Shown: piece after piece, positions 10,974 to 23,484 of the stretch
Numbering within the stretch: the stretch's first letter is position 1
Layout: every line of letters begins with the position of its first letter
DNA from: Ceraceosorus guamensis
Taxonomy: Eukaryota; Basidiomycota; Exobasidiomycetes; Ceraceosorales; Ceraceosoraceae
Direction: 5' to 3'
Assembly (NCBI RefSeq): GCF_003144195.1
Contig: NW_020290002.1
Location: 1-64,000 of the forward strand
DNA: 64,000 nt
Notes under the pieces: model-generated
What the model saw: the letters and a program-made list of their open reading frames with translations, nothing else
Databases searched by the model: none
What the model was told of the DNA's origin: nothing
Translations under genes and position numbers: made by a program

Positions 10974-12797
10974 TCATCGTCTGAGATCAGTGACGGTGAG
11001 AGCAGTGCCTTCTTCAAGGATGACGTGCGAGACGTCGGTGTACAAGGCGAGGGCCGTTCCATCGCTCGATACGTGTGGATGAAATTCTGCTGGAGCTCTG
11101 CAAGCGATGATGGTTTTCAAGCCGGGCGGATCGGTCAACCTAAAGATGCCCACATTGGGCTCGGCATTGGGTGCGCAGACGATGGCTACAGCTTCTGGCA
11201 TGAGCGCTTGGAAGGTGCTGTGCGTGTGCAGATCCCTGCTGGATAAGAAGCACGAAAAAGAAGGATGCGTGTGGATCCAGCCCATACTGATCAGATCCTC
11301 CTTCATCTGAAACTCCCAGATTCCCTCTTCATCCTCCGTGTCGCAGCTATCCGTCGTTCCTCGTTGCTTGGGGATTGTTAAATGGCTGACCGTAAACGCG
11401 TCGTTGTACAATCTGCCCATGAGCAGCCCGCACGTCTCGATGTTGCGCGTCGTGTTGCTCTCAGCCAATGAGACGAAGCGGCTGATCAGAGAGGAAGGCA
11501 CAAAGATGGAACGCAATTCTTCACCTCCTTCGGTGTGCGTTTTGGGCGCGCGCGCACGCCTAGAAGCCAGTGCGAGGGCCTGACGTTCCACCTCGTCGCC
11601 TCGCAATCTCCGAGTCGCCGAATGATTTGAAGCTGCAACGCTTGGGTAGCTCATGGCAGTCTGTGCCGAAGAGGAGCTCGAGCCCCCGAGTCCGATTGCT
11701 CTGAGCGCCGACGCAGCTAGATCGGCATCGTCCGTGGGACGAGGTAAGGGCATCTGCACACCACCGACGCTAGCGCCTGCTGTTGAATGCGTAGTCTGAA
11801 AGTACGTGGCGGCTCGGTCAGAGGAAGGCGCAAAGCCTTGGTTCGTCTGATGTTTGGCCATCCGAATAGAGTGCGAAGGGCGTAGCGTCGGGTATGCCAA
11901 TTGCGCTCGATGGGCTTCCGGCCTGCCGCACAGCAAAGTCCAACAGGTAGCAGACATCAGCGCACAGCCACCCGCAGTTGCAAGGCTCGAATGCGCTAGC
12001 TCTTCCATTGCCGCTGCTCGGCGATGCTGCTCAGTGCACGTCCTTCCATCGATCACTCACTCTCTCGTGCGCGGCCTGGTATCGACGTGTCTGGCCAGCT
12101 GCGCGTACGCATCCTGGCTAGAATCGGTCGTTTGATCCGCCTTTACCCATCCCAGTATATCCCTCACGTCGAATCCGCCTCGTTCCGGCTTGTGGAATTC
12201 AATTCCTCCATCAGAGGCACCGCGAGCCTGGGTGTCTGGCTTAGAGGCGGCCTGCGATGTGCGCTCTCCCTGGGCTTGTGCTGTCCTATCCGCGTGCGCT
12301 ACTTCTTGCTGATGTGTTTGCAATGCCGAGCTGCTGGGCGCTTGCGAAGCAGCGCTTCTGACCTTCCTAGCACGCGCTTCGAAAGCTTCCGGATCTGCCA
12401 TCCACTGCTCCTCCCTACCAGCGAGAGCCATTTTGACTCTAGAAATGTCATCCAACGTTCGCTGAGCATCCTCACTGATGCTCTTGCGCATACGTGCATC
12501 AATACTTCGATACTCTGCATGTTTAGGTATCAGCTCCAACAGCAACTTTGCGCACTTGATCAGGTTGACGAAGCTCCTCTCCACTCTTCCTTCTGATTCG
12601 TCGATGGATGCTTGCTTGGCCAGACTGGCCGCTCCGCCTACATACCGCTTCAATGGCACATCGTTGCTGATATGAACAGTGTGAGGCGGCGAGGCTGCGA
12701 CTTGCGCCAGTTGCGCAATGGATCGAGGTCGCACACCATCCAAAGGCTCCGCTCCCGCTTCGCGCGGACGAAAGCTGGAAGGGATGGGAGGTGCCAT
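10974..12797 (-). CDS. sst2: AMSH-type JAMM deubiquitinase (STAMBP/Sst2-like)
   Basis: Exons 12061-12797 and 10974-11922 with a 138-nt intron (GTGAGTGATC...GCGGCAG) give 561 aa. The N-terminal 110 residues match the USP8-dimerisation/MIT-like domain that links AMSH enzymes to ESCRT-0/ESCRT-III. A low-complexity linker follows. The C-terminal MPN+ domain (about 385-561) carries a complete JAMM zinc site: E408 in NIETCGLLMG, H463 and H465 in GWIHTHPSF, and D476 in FLSSRDLHTH. The SSRDLHTH segment is characteristic of AMSH rather than of CSN5 or RPN11. Known role of the family: Lys63-linked deubiquitination at endosomes. The symbol is the fission-yeast one and is unrelated to budding-yeast SST2. 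Confidence 0.93.
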
Positions 12798-13860
12798 GTT
12801 GGCTGTGCAGGGTGGGAACCGCTTGCTGCGTCTTCAAAGCTGTTTACGGTGGGCAGTTGGTCTTTAGATGGTAAAGCTGCCATGCGAGTCTTGCCAGTCT
12901 ATCTAGCCAGGTCGCCTGATTAGCCCATATGACGCGCGCTTTGCTGTAGGGGATCAAGAAGGAGCCGAAGGGGGGACTTGTCTGTGCGCATGGATCCGCG
13001 CCCGCATGTTGGATCAGACTGAGCACGAGCACCGCCTCTTGCGCGCGCTGTCACATGCAAATCACGAATCAAAATGTCACCACGCGTGGTTGTGCAGTCA
13101 CGTGCGCGTCTCGATGCACTCGACTTGCGGGCAGAAATTTTCGCAGCCTTGCGCGCGCGAGGCGGGCTGCTTGCCAGGTGCGGGCTTCGAATGGGGAGAG
13201 CATTCTGCTGACTCGCACTTCTCCCTTTTGCTCCTCCATCAAAAAGCAACTGTGAGTACGGCAGTGGAAAGTGGATCACCATTGGACATGCACAGGCTTC
13301 TCTGCGCATGCATACAAGCCAGCTGACACGGATCACGTCTCATGCTTTGCTCCGTCACGCGCAGCCACCAGCCACACGCCCGTTCCGTCCCCAGGGGACG
13401 AGTGTGCCAAGGTTCGTCTTTCATAACAACAAAGAAGGACGAGCTGCGGTGGAGGAGATGGATGTGATATCTTTGCGGTGCTATAGGAAACTGTCCCTTC
13501 CAAGTACGCTTCTACGAAGGAATGGTGCCATGAAGCCGCGGGACATTGTACATGATTTCGAATGGAGGCAAATGCTGGTTATGCGGTGCACTGTAGTGCG
13601 ACGGAGAGGGACTCCAACACGTCAGCAGCAGGACACGGGATTGCACTGACGTGCTTATGCTTCGCCCAGGTGGAGGAACGTTGGAGCATCACGAACAGCA
13701 ATGATGTCGCGGTACACGTGAACAGAGGTGCGAGAGTGGATGTGTGCGCGCAGAAATGGAATAACTTCACTCCACGCTGCTCTTGACTGCCCGACTAGCG
13801 CCTGACTGCGTGGCCCTGCTCTGACCTGCCCTGACCTGACCTGAAATGAGTTGACTTTAT
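12798..13860. other. Intergenic region
   Basis: Upstream of the AMSH gene and downstream of the hemerythrin gene. No recognisable gene. Around 13790-13850 there is a short run of TGACC/CTGACCTG units (CTGACCTGCCCTGACCTGAC), a minor direct repeat. Confidence 0.6.
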
Positions 13861-14592
13861 TCACAAGGGTATCCTGCGCAATTCATCCTCTGTAAATCCA
13901 GCGCCGCGTATGCTGGCCTCCTTCAAGCTCGTCTCCTCCGCCTCCAAGTGCGGCAAGAGGACAGTCTTCAACCTGTGCAGCATCTCCGCGAATCTCTTTT
14001 CGCTCCACGTATCCTCTGGCCAAGCTCGTTCCACATCCGCTCCCCTCTTCCCTCCGTCTCCAGCCGCTTCGCCATCAGATGCCGCAATGGGCATGGGCGC
14101 AGGAGGTGGCAATGCGCCTTTGCTGCTGGATAGCTTCTTGGAGCTGGCTCGCAGATACTTTTCCATCTCTTCGAGAGCGGCGTGCATCTGCGCATGCTCA
14201 GCCTCGTGCGTCTTGCCACTCTCAAACTGAGGCAATCTCCTTGCCAAATGTCCAAAGATGTGCCTCTCTTCGATCATATGATCTGCCACGTTTCACATCC
14301 GCATTTCCCCACCCCACCCCACCCCGCAACACCGAAGCGGATGCACGATGCATGTCAGCTCTGCTCGGGTCTTAATTCCTTCAGCTTGATGCCTCGCGCA
14401 AGCTGCGCTCTTACACTCACGCATCTCCAAATGTTCGCACAAGCTCAGAGCCAATCGGATCAGGTTCAACACGTTGGACTTGGCCGCACCTTGCGATCCG
14501 GGCGTGGCCATCTCCAGCATCCTCAATTTTTGTCTGAACCCATTGTGAAAGGGGACCATGCCTTCGTACAACCTGTTGTAATTATAAGGCAT
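13861..14592 (-). CDS. Hemerythrin (HHE cation-binding) domain protein
   Basis: Exons 14421-14592 and 13861-14282, intron of 138 nt (GTGAGTGT...GTGGCAG), give 197 aa. The HHE pattern is visible: VPFHNGFRQKL (helix 1), CEHLEMHHMIEERHIFGHL made across the splice (helix 2), HAQMHAALEEME (helix 3) and LLPHLEAEETSL (helix 4). These supply the His and Glu ligands of a di-iron centre. A disordered Pro/Ala/Gly insert of about 45 residues separates helices 3 and 4. Single-domain fungal HHE proteins are poorly characterised, and roles in oxygen, NO or iron handling are only suggested. The start at MPYNYNRLYEG was chosen because it begins the domain. The frame stays open upstream, so a longer N-terminus is possible. 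Confidence 0.85.
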
Positions 14593-15570
14593 GATTGTGA
14601 CCTGTCTTGAAAAGCGTCGATCGTGCGTCGCGGTGGTGGTGCTGCTGGTGCTGATGGTGCTGGTGATGGGATGAATGCGATTGGAGAATGGTGCTTGGAG
14701 TGAATGAGGAGCAGCTGTGCGCAGATTTTTATACCGCAAGACCAACCTCATCAAGATGTTGGTAGCTGTCGAATAGGAGAGGCCATGTGGTGTGAGAGAG
14801 AGAGGAGAGAGAGAATCGTTCATCCCGAGCTTAGGAACAGAAGACCAACCTCCGAGCATTCCTGTGGGCCTCCCTCCGGAGATAAGCCTGGGATGCTTTA
14901 CGAGGTGTGTAGGTGCTAGGTTCCCCGCATATGTGCTGCATGCATGCGGCGGGGCTGACCGCCGAGCAAACGCGAACTCGCTCCGCGCTGCTGCTACTAC
15001 TCGGTGGGTGCAGCGGAGATGATAGTCAAGTAGCCTGCCGTGCACCAATGACAGCTCGCCCATTTGCTATCACCAATTGTGAATCTCTCCCTCAAAAGTG
15101 AGCTTTTTCCATCCTCTTCTTGGGCCCTCTCGACATCCACGCATGGCTTGCGTGTCATTTTAACATATGCCGAAGCAGCGGATCGCTCGTTGGCAAGCAC
15201 CGATCCTTTCTCTCATGCAAGGCATCATCGCCGAGACCAGGCCGCCACATTCGGTGTTAAGCGGCACAACCGCAACGCACTCTTTGACTATCCCCGCAGA
15301 GCGATGATGTCGCCGGCACCGCCAAATGTCGCACACTTTGTGCGGAAGCATGGACGCAAAGAGGAGACATCACGTTCCATTCGTCGGCGGCAGGTTGAGA
15401 AGCCAGCGGGCAGGCAGAGTGGCAACAGCGATCGAGCAATAAAGTGGGCAGGGAGCGGAGTGGCGGAAAGATACCCAGCAGCATGACAGACTGCGACGAG
15501 ACAGCCCAGCGAAAAGAGTGTGGAAAGTTGCTGGCGATGGGCAAAGCAGATGCAGCATCCCAAAGGAATC
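14593..15570. other. Intergenic region (promoter of HHE gene, 3' flank of STT4)
   Basis: No coding exon recognised. It contains a short GAGAGAGAG tract near 14793-14815. Confidence 0.6.
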
Positions 15571-18500
15571 TTACTTGGCGTACGGACTGCGTCGAGGAAC
15601 AAGAAAGTGTTGCTGTGAGCCGCTTTGTACGCAATAGAGATCACAGCGGCCTTGACTCGGCCGATGACTCACATTTGGTTCGTGACGCGCTGCAACTCGT
15701 CGTAGGCTCTGCTACGGATGGAACCCTTGACCTGCGTCCGTAGCGGATAACAGCGAGTGAGTCAAGAGGTCACTGCATCGCTCTGACTAGGCTTGCTACT
15801 CACCTCGTTGATCAGCTCGATAGCGTACTCGGCAGCCGCACGCTCATTGAGGTGCAGAGCGAAACGCTGGCGAAGGCGCGCGAGAGCCTGAGTAGGGTTT
15901 CCTTTGTAGCATCCTAGATCGGCACCAGCCATCAGCGTGCACATGTCGATGAGGGGCTCGGCGTATGACCTGAGCGCCAAGAAGCCGCGGACAAACATGG
16001 AGCTGAATGTCTTGAGGCCTTCTTCGCCCATCAGGTTGACGAATTCGTTCGTTAGCTTGAATTGCGGCTCGAATTGCATGCCACCTGGTCCCGAGTCGAG
16101 CAAAAAGCCGTAGTCGATGTGAACAATGTGACCGTCACCGTCGACCATGATGTTTCCATTGTGACGATCCTTGACGTTGAGAATGTGACACATTAGACTG
16201 TACGCCGCCATCGAAGACACGAAATTCTGACGAGCTTGCTGGAAGGCGATCGAGTCGCGGTTACCGTATCGCTGAATGAAGAAAGCGCTGAGTTCATTGA
16301 CTTGAGCTCGACCCATCTCATCACGACTGGTAGCGTTGGGCACGACGTCGATCACACCCATACCTGGCCCCGTGGCAGTGACGCGATAAGGGTTGAGGTA
16401 CAAATCTGAGGGATGTAGATGCGGCAGTTATCGTTAGCAACGGCTTGCAGCAGATAAGCGCCCGCCGGTCCGCTCACCAAGGCCAGCGCTTGCAAAGATG
16501 TTCTTCAACTGGGCAACACACTGTAGTGCGAGCACGTCCTGACGACAATCGTCTCCGACCTTGAAGATGGCCATCTGCCAGACATCTACGCCAGTCGTCT
16601 TGCCTCCGGTCACGTTGGCAGCAGATGCAGCACCAGGTGCGACCTCTTCGTCCTGTTGAGACTCTGTCACGTCTCGATGAACCTTGAAGGTGAGCATGAA
16701 CGGCGCCTTCGCATGTGATTGAAGAGGACGGCCGGACTTGCGAGCAATGTCGACCACAACACCGTCGGGGTTTGAGGGCAAGTAGACACCCGGATCAACT
16801 TCAATTTTAGCGACCTCTTCGTCAATCTTTCCTTTCTTCTCGGCTTTGCTCTTCTTGATATAAGGCTTGAGCTTGCCCGAGATGCCGGTAACCTCGTTGA
16901 AAAAGCCAAATTCGCGATTGTAGAACGAGCGTGCTTCGCCGGAAAGCGCCGCAACAATCAAATCCACCATACGGTCCAAAGTAGGCTTCATCGGGTCGGG
17001 TACCTCACCATTGTCGTCCTTGTACGAGTTTGCCTTCATGTTCCAGATGATCTGGTGACAGAACAATTGAGAAATCTTGGAGGTCTGGAAGATGAAGTGC
17101 TCGACATATCCGTACGCATCGTCACGCAATGCTTGCACGATCTGTGGCACATAGAAGAAGGTGAGCGAGACGGGATGTTGTTCGAGTGCTCGCATAGCGT
17201 ACTGCAGCAGCAAGCCATTGTTGCCATAGACAGGCTGGAACAGGTTGACAAGCTCGACGGGAGTGACCGGCGCCCAGTACAGCAGCCACTTGAGGTCTGC
17301 TGATTCTGACTGTGCCAATTGAAGGTGATCCTCGATGAGCAGGTTTAATGCTTCGCGGGAGCGAACGACCTTGTGAGGCTGTGCGCGAACGAGACGTCCA
17401 GCCTCCTTCTCGACAGAAGGCGAGTGGATGCGGATGGCCATCTGCACGGCGACGTGCGGGTTGATGCGCCATGCGAGGCGTACCATCGAGGCCCACTTCG
17501 AATCGGTCATGCTTGCTCCAAGCTCTCCAGCAAAGTCTGGGTCTCGACTCGACTCCTTGAGGGGGTTGTTCCAGACTACAGCACGACCGAGCTCATCCTC
17601 GACCAAGAGCTGCAGAAGGACCCGCTTGTCGTCCATAGCGCGCTTCGCATCGCTTGCCGTCAAATTGCCCGGCAGACGAACCCCCTCCATAGCGGGCGGG
17701 AAAGAGGTCACTACGAAGGTGGAGCGCTGCTTGTCCGCCGCCAATATTTGAAGCAGCTCGCGCATCAAGGCGATCTCGGCTGCTACCTGCATGCGGCTGC
17801 TGCCAAAGATCCACTGAGGAGACAGGGCGAACCAGCTGAAAGCGATGCGGTACAAGGCATCGCGGAGCTGGTATTCCACCAAGCCATCCAAGCGACTTTC
17901 CTGAATGACGCGGAAGCCGAAGACCAGGAGAGCGAATCTGACTTCGCGAGACAGAGCGTGGGTGCTCATATGGTCCGCCGCTTGAGCGGAACGCTGCAAC
18001 AGGCGGACAAGCGTCAAGACCATTGCGGCATCGCGGTATCGGAAGGCCTGGAAGCGGCTAGACATCAGTCTGATCAGCGTCAGATGTGGCGCGAAGAGCT
18101 TCGTGGCGCGCTCCCGCTCGCGCTGCACCTCCTTGCGATCGAATGCGCTCATTTCCGTCTTCTTGAGCAGCGGGTGCTCGGCGTCGAGCGCGTTGGAGAA
18201 TAAACCTCGACGGGACTTGATTGTGGCAGCCCATCCAATCGAAGCTTCGACCATCACCTTTGTCTCCAGCTCGGGACGCTCGCCGATGATCCAGGTCCAC
18301 ACATGGCTGGCAGTGGTGACCGCCGCCGGCGTGAAGACGCGCAGGGGAATAGCAACGATGAAGTGCAGAATGTCAAAGTCCGCCTGCGTGGTGAAAAAGC
18401 CAGAGAAACGTCAATGTGAGGTTCAAATGCGGTGCGACCATCTCTACTACAGTTGCTCACGTGGGGCAGAGCGACCGCGAGAGCAGCCGAGCGGTACAGA

Positions 18501-21500
18501 AGTCGACGGATCTCGGCAAAAGGAGGAGGCGGGGCGCCTTCCACCAAGCTTGCTTGAAGAGTAGTGAGCTGGCGCTTGACCTCAGCCAAGCTATCTTGCG
18601 AGAAATTGCTGCTGGGGTCTTTCTGCAGCTCGACTAAGCCCTTTGTGAGCGCAAGGTGCACTCCAGTCATCTCGCCCAGGTAAGTAGACTTGGCACTGAG
18701 CTCGCCGACGAAGCTGCTGGAGGCGTCTGCGCGCCAGCCACCCAGCGTCGGCAAGAAGGCGTCTTGTGGGCCAGATGTGGGCATGGCACGAGAGAAGTCG
18801 AGCGCGATGCTTTTCCCCATTTCAGAATAGCCTGGCAATTCGTTGTCGTCAAATGTGCTCAGGTAACGATTGAGGATGCTTTGCAGCTCAACAGGTGCGC
18901 GAGCCAGGAGCAATTGAAGATAGGAGCGTGTGCGCTGCAAGAAAGAGGAGAGTATCTCTTCTCGCTGAGGATAGGAGTCTGTGAGGTCAAAGCTAAGACC
19001 CGCCCGCTCCGAGCGGAAGTGATAGATAGGTGCGTATTCGTCTCGCCACTGTCCTTCGCAGCCTTGGCGCAGCAGGGTAAGGATCTCGAGCATCGCCACG
19101 ACGACGTCTTGGTCGCACAGCAAGCTAGGGTAGCTCGGGACGAGGCGGTCCAGGAAGCGGCGCGAGACGCTGCGAACCTTCTCCACGCGATGGCAGCTTG
19201 CCACGAAAAGGCGCTTCACTTCTTCCGAAACACGAGGCTGAACCTTGTGCTCGCTGACCTGCTGCGAGAGGTCCTTGATGAAAGAGTTGATGACTTGATC
19301 GGCGATACCCTCCATCGGCTTAGCCAAACTGCTCGCGTTCAATCCAGCGTTGATGAAATACCACAAGATCATGGTCGGATGGCCCATAGCGCTTCTGGTG
19401 CACTCCAAGCTGTAGATGGTGTTAAGGAAGGTCACCTGAGGGAAGGCAAGCTTGCTCACTTCGCTAGCATGACTTGGTATCAGCGCCGACAGATTCTTGC
19501 GCTGCTTGTCGAGGGCAGCAGAACTGAAGTCACGCTTGAGAACGCTGTTAAACTCCAAGTCCGACTCGACATAGTTGTGCGAAGTCTCGGGGACAAGAGC
19601 TGGGGTTTTGAGACTGATGGTTCCCAAAGCTTCAGCGACAGGGCTCGGATCTCCTAGCGCATGGGCAAGTACTCCTGTACGAAGCGTTCGAGAAGAGCGC
19701 GAAGCCCCTGTCAGTGCAGGCTGCTCGCCAGGAGTGGCCACTCCGAAGATGACGCTCAAGAACCAGAGGTTGCGGAAGTGAGAGACGAGCTCCGGCGTTG
19801 GGTGCTCGTGAGGGCGCAGGTCATCGTGCTCCAGAACAGCAGCAATGACAGGAAGGAGCGCGGCCAAGTCCGCTGTGAGCTCAGACGTCTCCTCTTTGCT
19901 GGCTTTGCCACTTCCCACGCTAGTTTGCAGCTGCATGCCCTTTTCTGCGTACAATTGAAGTAGCTCGACAAGGTAAAGCTCTTTGCGGCCAGCCGTGCGC
20001 TCCGCGTCCGAATCTTCGTCCGCATCTGGCTTCGTGCCTTCGCTGGGCGTCTCCGCGTCTTCTTGCAGACGATCGAGAGCACGAGCCAAGCGAAGTTGAG
20101 CAGCAAGGATGTCGGAGCTTGCACGGCGGTCCGCGCCACCCGTCACGGCGCTGCGACTAGCATGACTGAAAGCGCGCACGACGTCGAGATAGCTAGACTT
20201 GGGTCCTGCCAACGCAAGCGGAACGAGTTGAGCCAAGATGGCGCCCTCGGCGACCTCATCGGCAGTGCGTAACCTTTGAAGCAGCATGCTGATCGTCAGA
20301 GCAGTGACGTCCGGCTTGTTGACCTCGAGGGCCAGGCGACTGACAATAGCGATCGTCGAACTGTTGATGAGACGCTTCTGAGCAGTGGTGCGAGCGCCGG
20401 CTTGCCCCGCTTGGCCACCAATGGTGCTTCCAAAGTCGCGTCCGGTGACGGCTCTGCTGATTCCGCTTCGGACTGAGACAGCGCTGCCTGCGGCACCGCC
20501 TGCAGCGAAACCGCCAGTCGCGCTATCTTTGCCGAGATAGTTGAGCAAGGTGTACATGGTACTGATGAGCAGATCGTCGTTCTGCGAAGAGGTGACACAG
20601 ATGGCCAAGCACTTCGCAGCGCTTGCCAGCACCGGATTGGTGACAACGCCGAGAGAGGGGGAGGAGGTGTCGATATGAGGAGAGACGATGGAAGCGTTGC
20701 CCGCCGCGACGCTCGCTTCGTCCAATTCGAACATAGCTAAAGGGCTGGTCACGAAACGGCGCAGCTGCGTGGTCATGGCCAGTCCGAGGTTGGGGTAGTT
20801 GCGAACAAGAGCTGCTACTGATTGCAGCGCGGCGCTCTGCACGACGGGCTCGTAGACTACGGCACCCTCGCTCAACAGGGTGCGCACGCGCACCAGCGTG
20901 TGCGAGTCAACGCTTGCGTGAGAGATACGTGTCTGGGCGATGGAAGCCAGTGCGCCGAGCTTGAGAGCCTCGGAAAGGATTTCGAGTGCATAGACGTCGA
21001 TGAAAAGCTCACCGCGCTTAGCTCCCTCCGACTCAATGAAGCGCTGCAGGTCATGGTACACGCGACTGCCGAATCGCAAAGCAGCCAGTACGCCTTGCGA
21101 GACGCTAGCTGTGGTGGGGCCAGCTGCATCGCCGTTGCCAAAGGCGGCCGTATTGCTGTTGCTGCCCACGAGTGGCAGCGAGGACAGGAAGCCGGAGCCC
21201 GCACCGTTCTGCTGAGACTGGCCATTGGCAGCCTGGGGTTGCTGCGGCTCCTTGCGGGGGTCTTTGACCGGGAAGCGCATCAAAGCGGCCCAGGCTTTAG
21301 CTGTGGCATCTCCAACATGTTCGCCGGCATGACGGGCAGCGCTTGGCTGGTCGCCGACGAGATCGAAGCGGTCCGCTCTTACCGCACGAGCAGGGTCGAT
21401 GCTCTGTTGATCCAGGCCTTGCTTCTGATAGTCTGCGAAGCTTGAGATGGGCGGACTTGCATGCGTGGCCAGACATTGTGCCAAGACACAGCTCAGCGCT

Positions 21501-22736
21501 TCGATGGCGCCGCACAGTACCAAGTGTCCAGAGAGGGGACGGCCCAGACGGCGATAGTGGGCGAGCAACGAGTTGCGATAGTCGATGTGCTCGCCATCAT
21601 CGCTCTCGAGGCTGAAGCCACCAGTCACTGGCTCGTTGTCCGCATCGAGACTTTCGTCACCGGAAAAGAACGTGTCGACCGAACCGACGCTGCGTGCGTC
21701 GTCATCATCATCCTCGCGAGGACGGACTGTTGGCTTCTTGGGCTTGCGTCGCGTAGCACGATCAGCCTGAGCGCGAGCTGCGCTTTGCTCTGGAAGGGTC
21801 AGAAGGGCATCGTTGAGGCGCTTAGTGCTGCCAGTTGCGGTGGTGATGGGCGTCAAAGCGACTGCAAGTCGAGCGAACTCGGCGATGCTCCACGAGAAGG
21901 GCACGCTGGCGAGCGCTCTATAGAACCCATGGAACGCGGGTACGAGACGTGTAGCGACCGCGTGGGTCGAGCCAGACGATGCGCTCAAGCCCACTGCCAG
22001 ATTCTCAGCAAGGACAAGCACAGCGTCCAGGGCTGACTGGCGATGCTGGGGCGCGTTGCGCGCAATATTAAGCAGGGCAGAGGTGAGGGCGAATGCGAGC
22101 TGATCGGGCAAAGGCCAGTCGATGAGGTTCATGCCTTCCTCAATGTTGACCGATGACAGCGCCTTGGCGTGCTTGACCAGCTCTTCGAGAACTGGAGACA
22201 GGTGCTCATCCGTCGCCTCATCCACCGTATGCGTAGTGGAGAGCGATGCCGAGGAGATCGATGAAGCGAATAGGGCCAGACTGATCTGAGTGCGAGCAGC
22301 GGAGGCGCTCTAAAGACCGCGAAACAGAGCAAACGTCGCACGAGGGGGTGAGAAGTGGGTTGACAAGTGTAGCTTCTTCCAGTCCCTCTTTGAACTTACC
22401 AGATGAATGCCCGAGCTGGTCTTGCTCTTGGAGCTGCTCGCATTCGCAAAGAAGACGGTGGCAGGCTCGGATGGGTCGAGCTTTCCAGCCGACACATGGT
22501 CAGCGAGATTGAGGGCCAGCTCATCCAGGATGAGCTGGTGAGTGGGCAGATCGAGGCTACAGGACCAAGAGTTGGCAGCCAAGGGTCAGCCTTCCTTCAC
22601 GGTCGTCGACGAGGCTTCCTGGTCAGCCGCGCTTGCCGGCTCACCTGTCCATGTTTGCAAGAGCGTGGCTTCAAAATCGTTCAAGATGATGGAGGAGGCG
22701 GTCAAGCCAGCTGCGTTGATGCAGCGAGCAATGTCA
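15571..22736 (-). CDS. STT4: Phosphatidylinositol 4-kinase alpha Stt4 (5' end unresolved)
   Basis: Makes PI4P from phosphatidylinositol at the plasma membrane; needed for wall integrity and polarised growth. Exons: about 22601-22736 (tentative), 22400-22534, 18461-22309, 16478-18383, 15804-16405, 15673-15731 and 15571-15586. All junctions from 22534 downward keep frame, giving about 2,190 residues plus a short N-terminus. The large exon is the helical scaffold. The lipid-kinase unique/PIK accessory region is followed by the catalytic domain: MAIFKVGDDCRQD, the catalytic loop DRHNGN, and the DFG-equivalent HIDYGFLLDSGPGG. The last two tiny exons restore the C-terminus GSIRSRAYDELQRVTNQIPYAK, matching the family's terminal NGIPY-type end; the exon at 15804 otherwise reads into a false stop at 15762. 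The true start codon lies upstream of 22736 behind another intron and was not found. Confidence 0.93.
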
Positions 22737-23484
22737 CTAGGACAAGATCAATCCGTTGAGTCGAATGATCCTGAATAGTGATGGCAGGGTCGGGACTCGT
22801 GAAGAGTTGCGATCCCAAGATTGGTCGTTCAAAGGCGATCAGATGCACAGTGCACAGCAGCACTCGAAAGTCGTGACTCGTGACTAGCACCCACGTTCTT
22901 CTCCACGCTCGTTTCGAAGCCGGCGCATTCACATTCACGCGGGCGGAAGAGCTTCATCGCGGCTGTAGCGACGAAGTTACAAGGCACCTAAGCAGTCACG
23001 AGTCTGACACTATATACGCGGGGAAGCATGCGGGGGCAAACGTCATGCGTGCGCGCAGCGTGAAATTGACGGTCATTTAGCGTGAGCAACGCATGCTCAT
23101 GACTGAGATGTTCCGCATCATAGCAGCAGCTGCGCTGTACCGGTACACAGCAGTGCGCCGCTTGTGCGCGCTTCCGGCATGCCGCGGCAATGATCAGCGC
23201 GGCCCGAGCGAAGCTAGTGGTTAGACACCTAGATGAGTCCGCTACCGGGTGAGCCGGTTGTCCGGGCACACCCTCGATACTCATGATCTCGTAGAGTGAC
23301 CCTTCCACCTAAATGGCAGCATAATGTGCTGTGTATATTGTATTACAGTGCTGGTAAACGCATTTATAGAATACACATTGGCTTGTGAGGCCGGCTAGCA
23401 GGACACGAAGGCAAAGGTTCGTATCCACGCTGGCGTTTCGACTGAGTGAACGAAAAGCGGCTCAATTTCCTAGAAGGTCGGCCA
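22737..23484. other. Intergenic region (probably includes STT4 first exon)
   Basis: The missing STT4 start should lie here, on the minus strand. The segment includes a perfect TGTACCGGTACA palindrome (23136-23147) and a tandem TCGTGACTCGTGACT (near 22871-22885). Otherwise nothing recognised. Confidence 0.5.

Noticed and set aside
17373-18203. 276-codon plus-strand ORF
   Set aside because: Antisense shadow of the STT4 helical/PIK region.
18656-19657. 333-codon plus-strand ORF inside STT4
   Set aside because: It lies antisense to the conserved STT4 scaffold exon, has no domain, and its openness follows from codon bias on the opposite strand.
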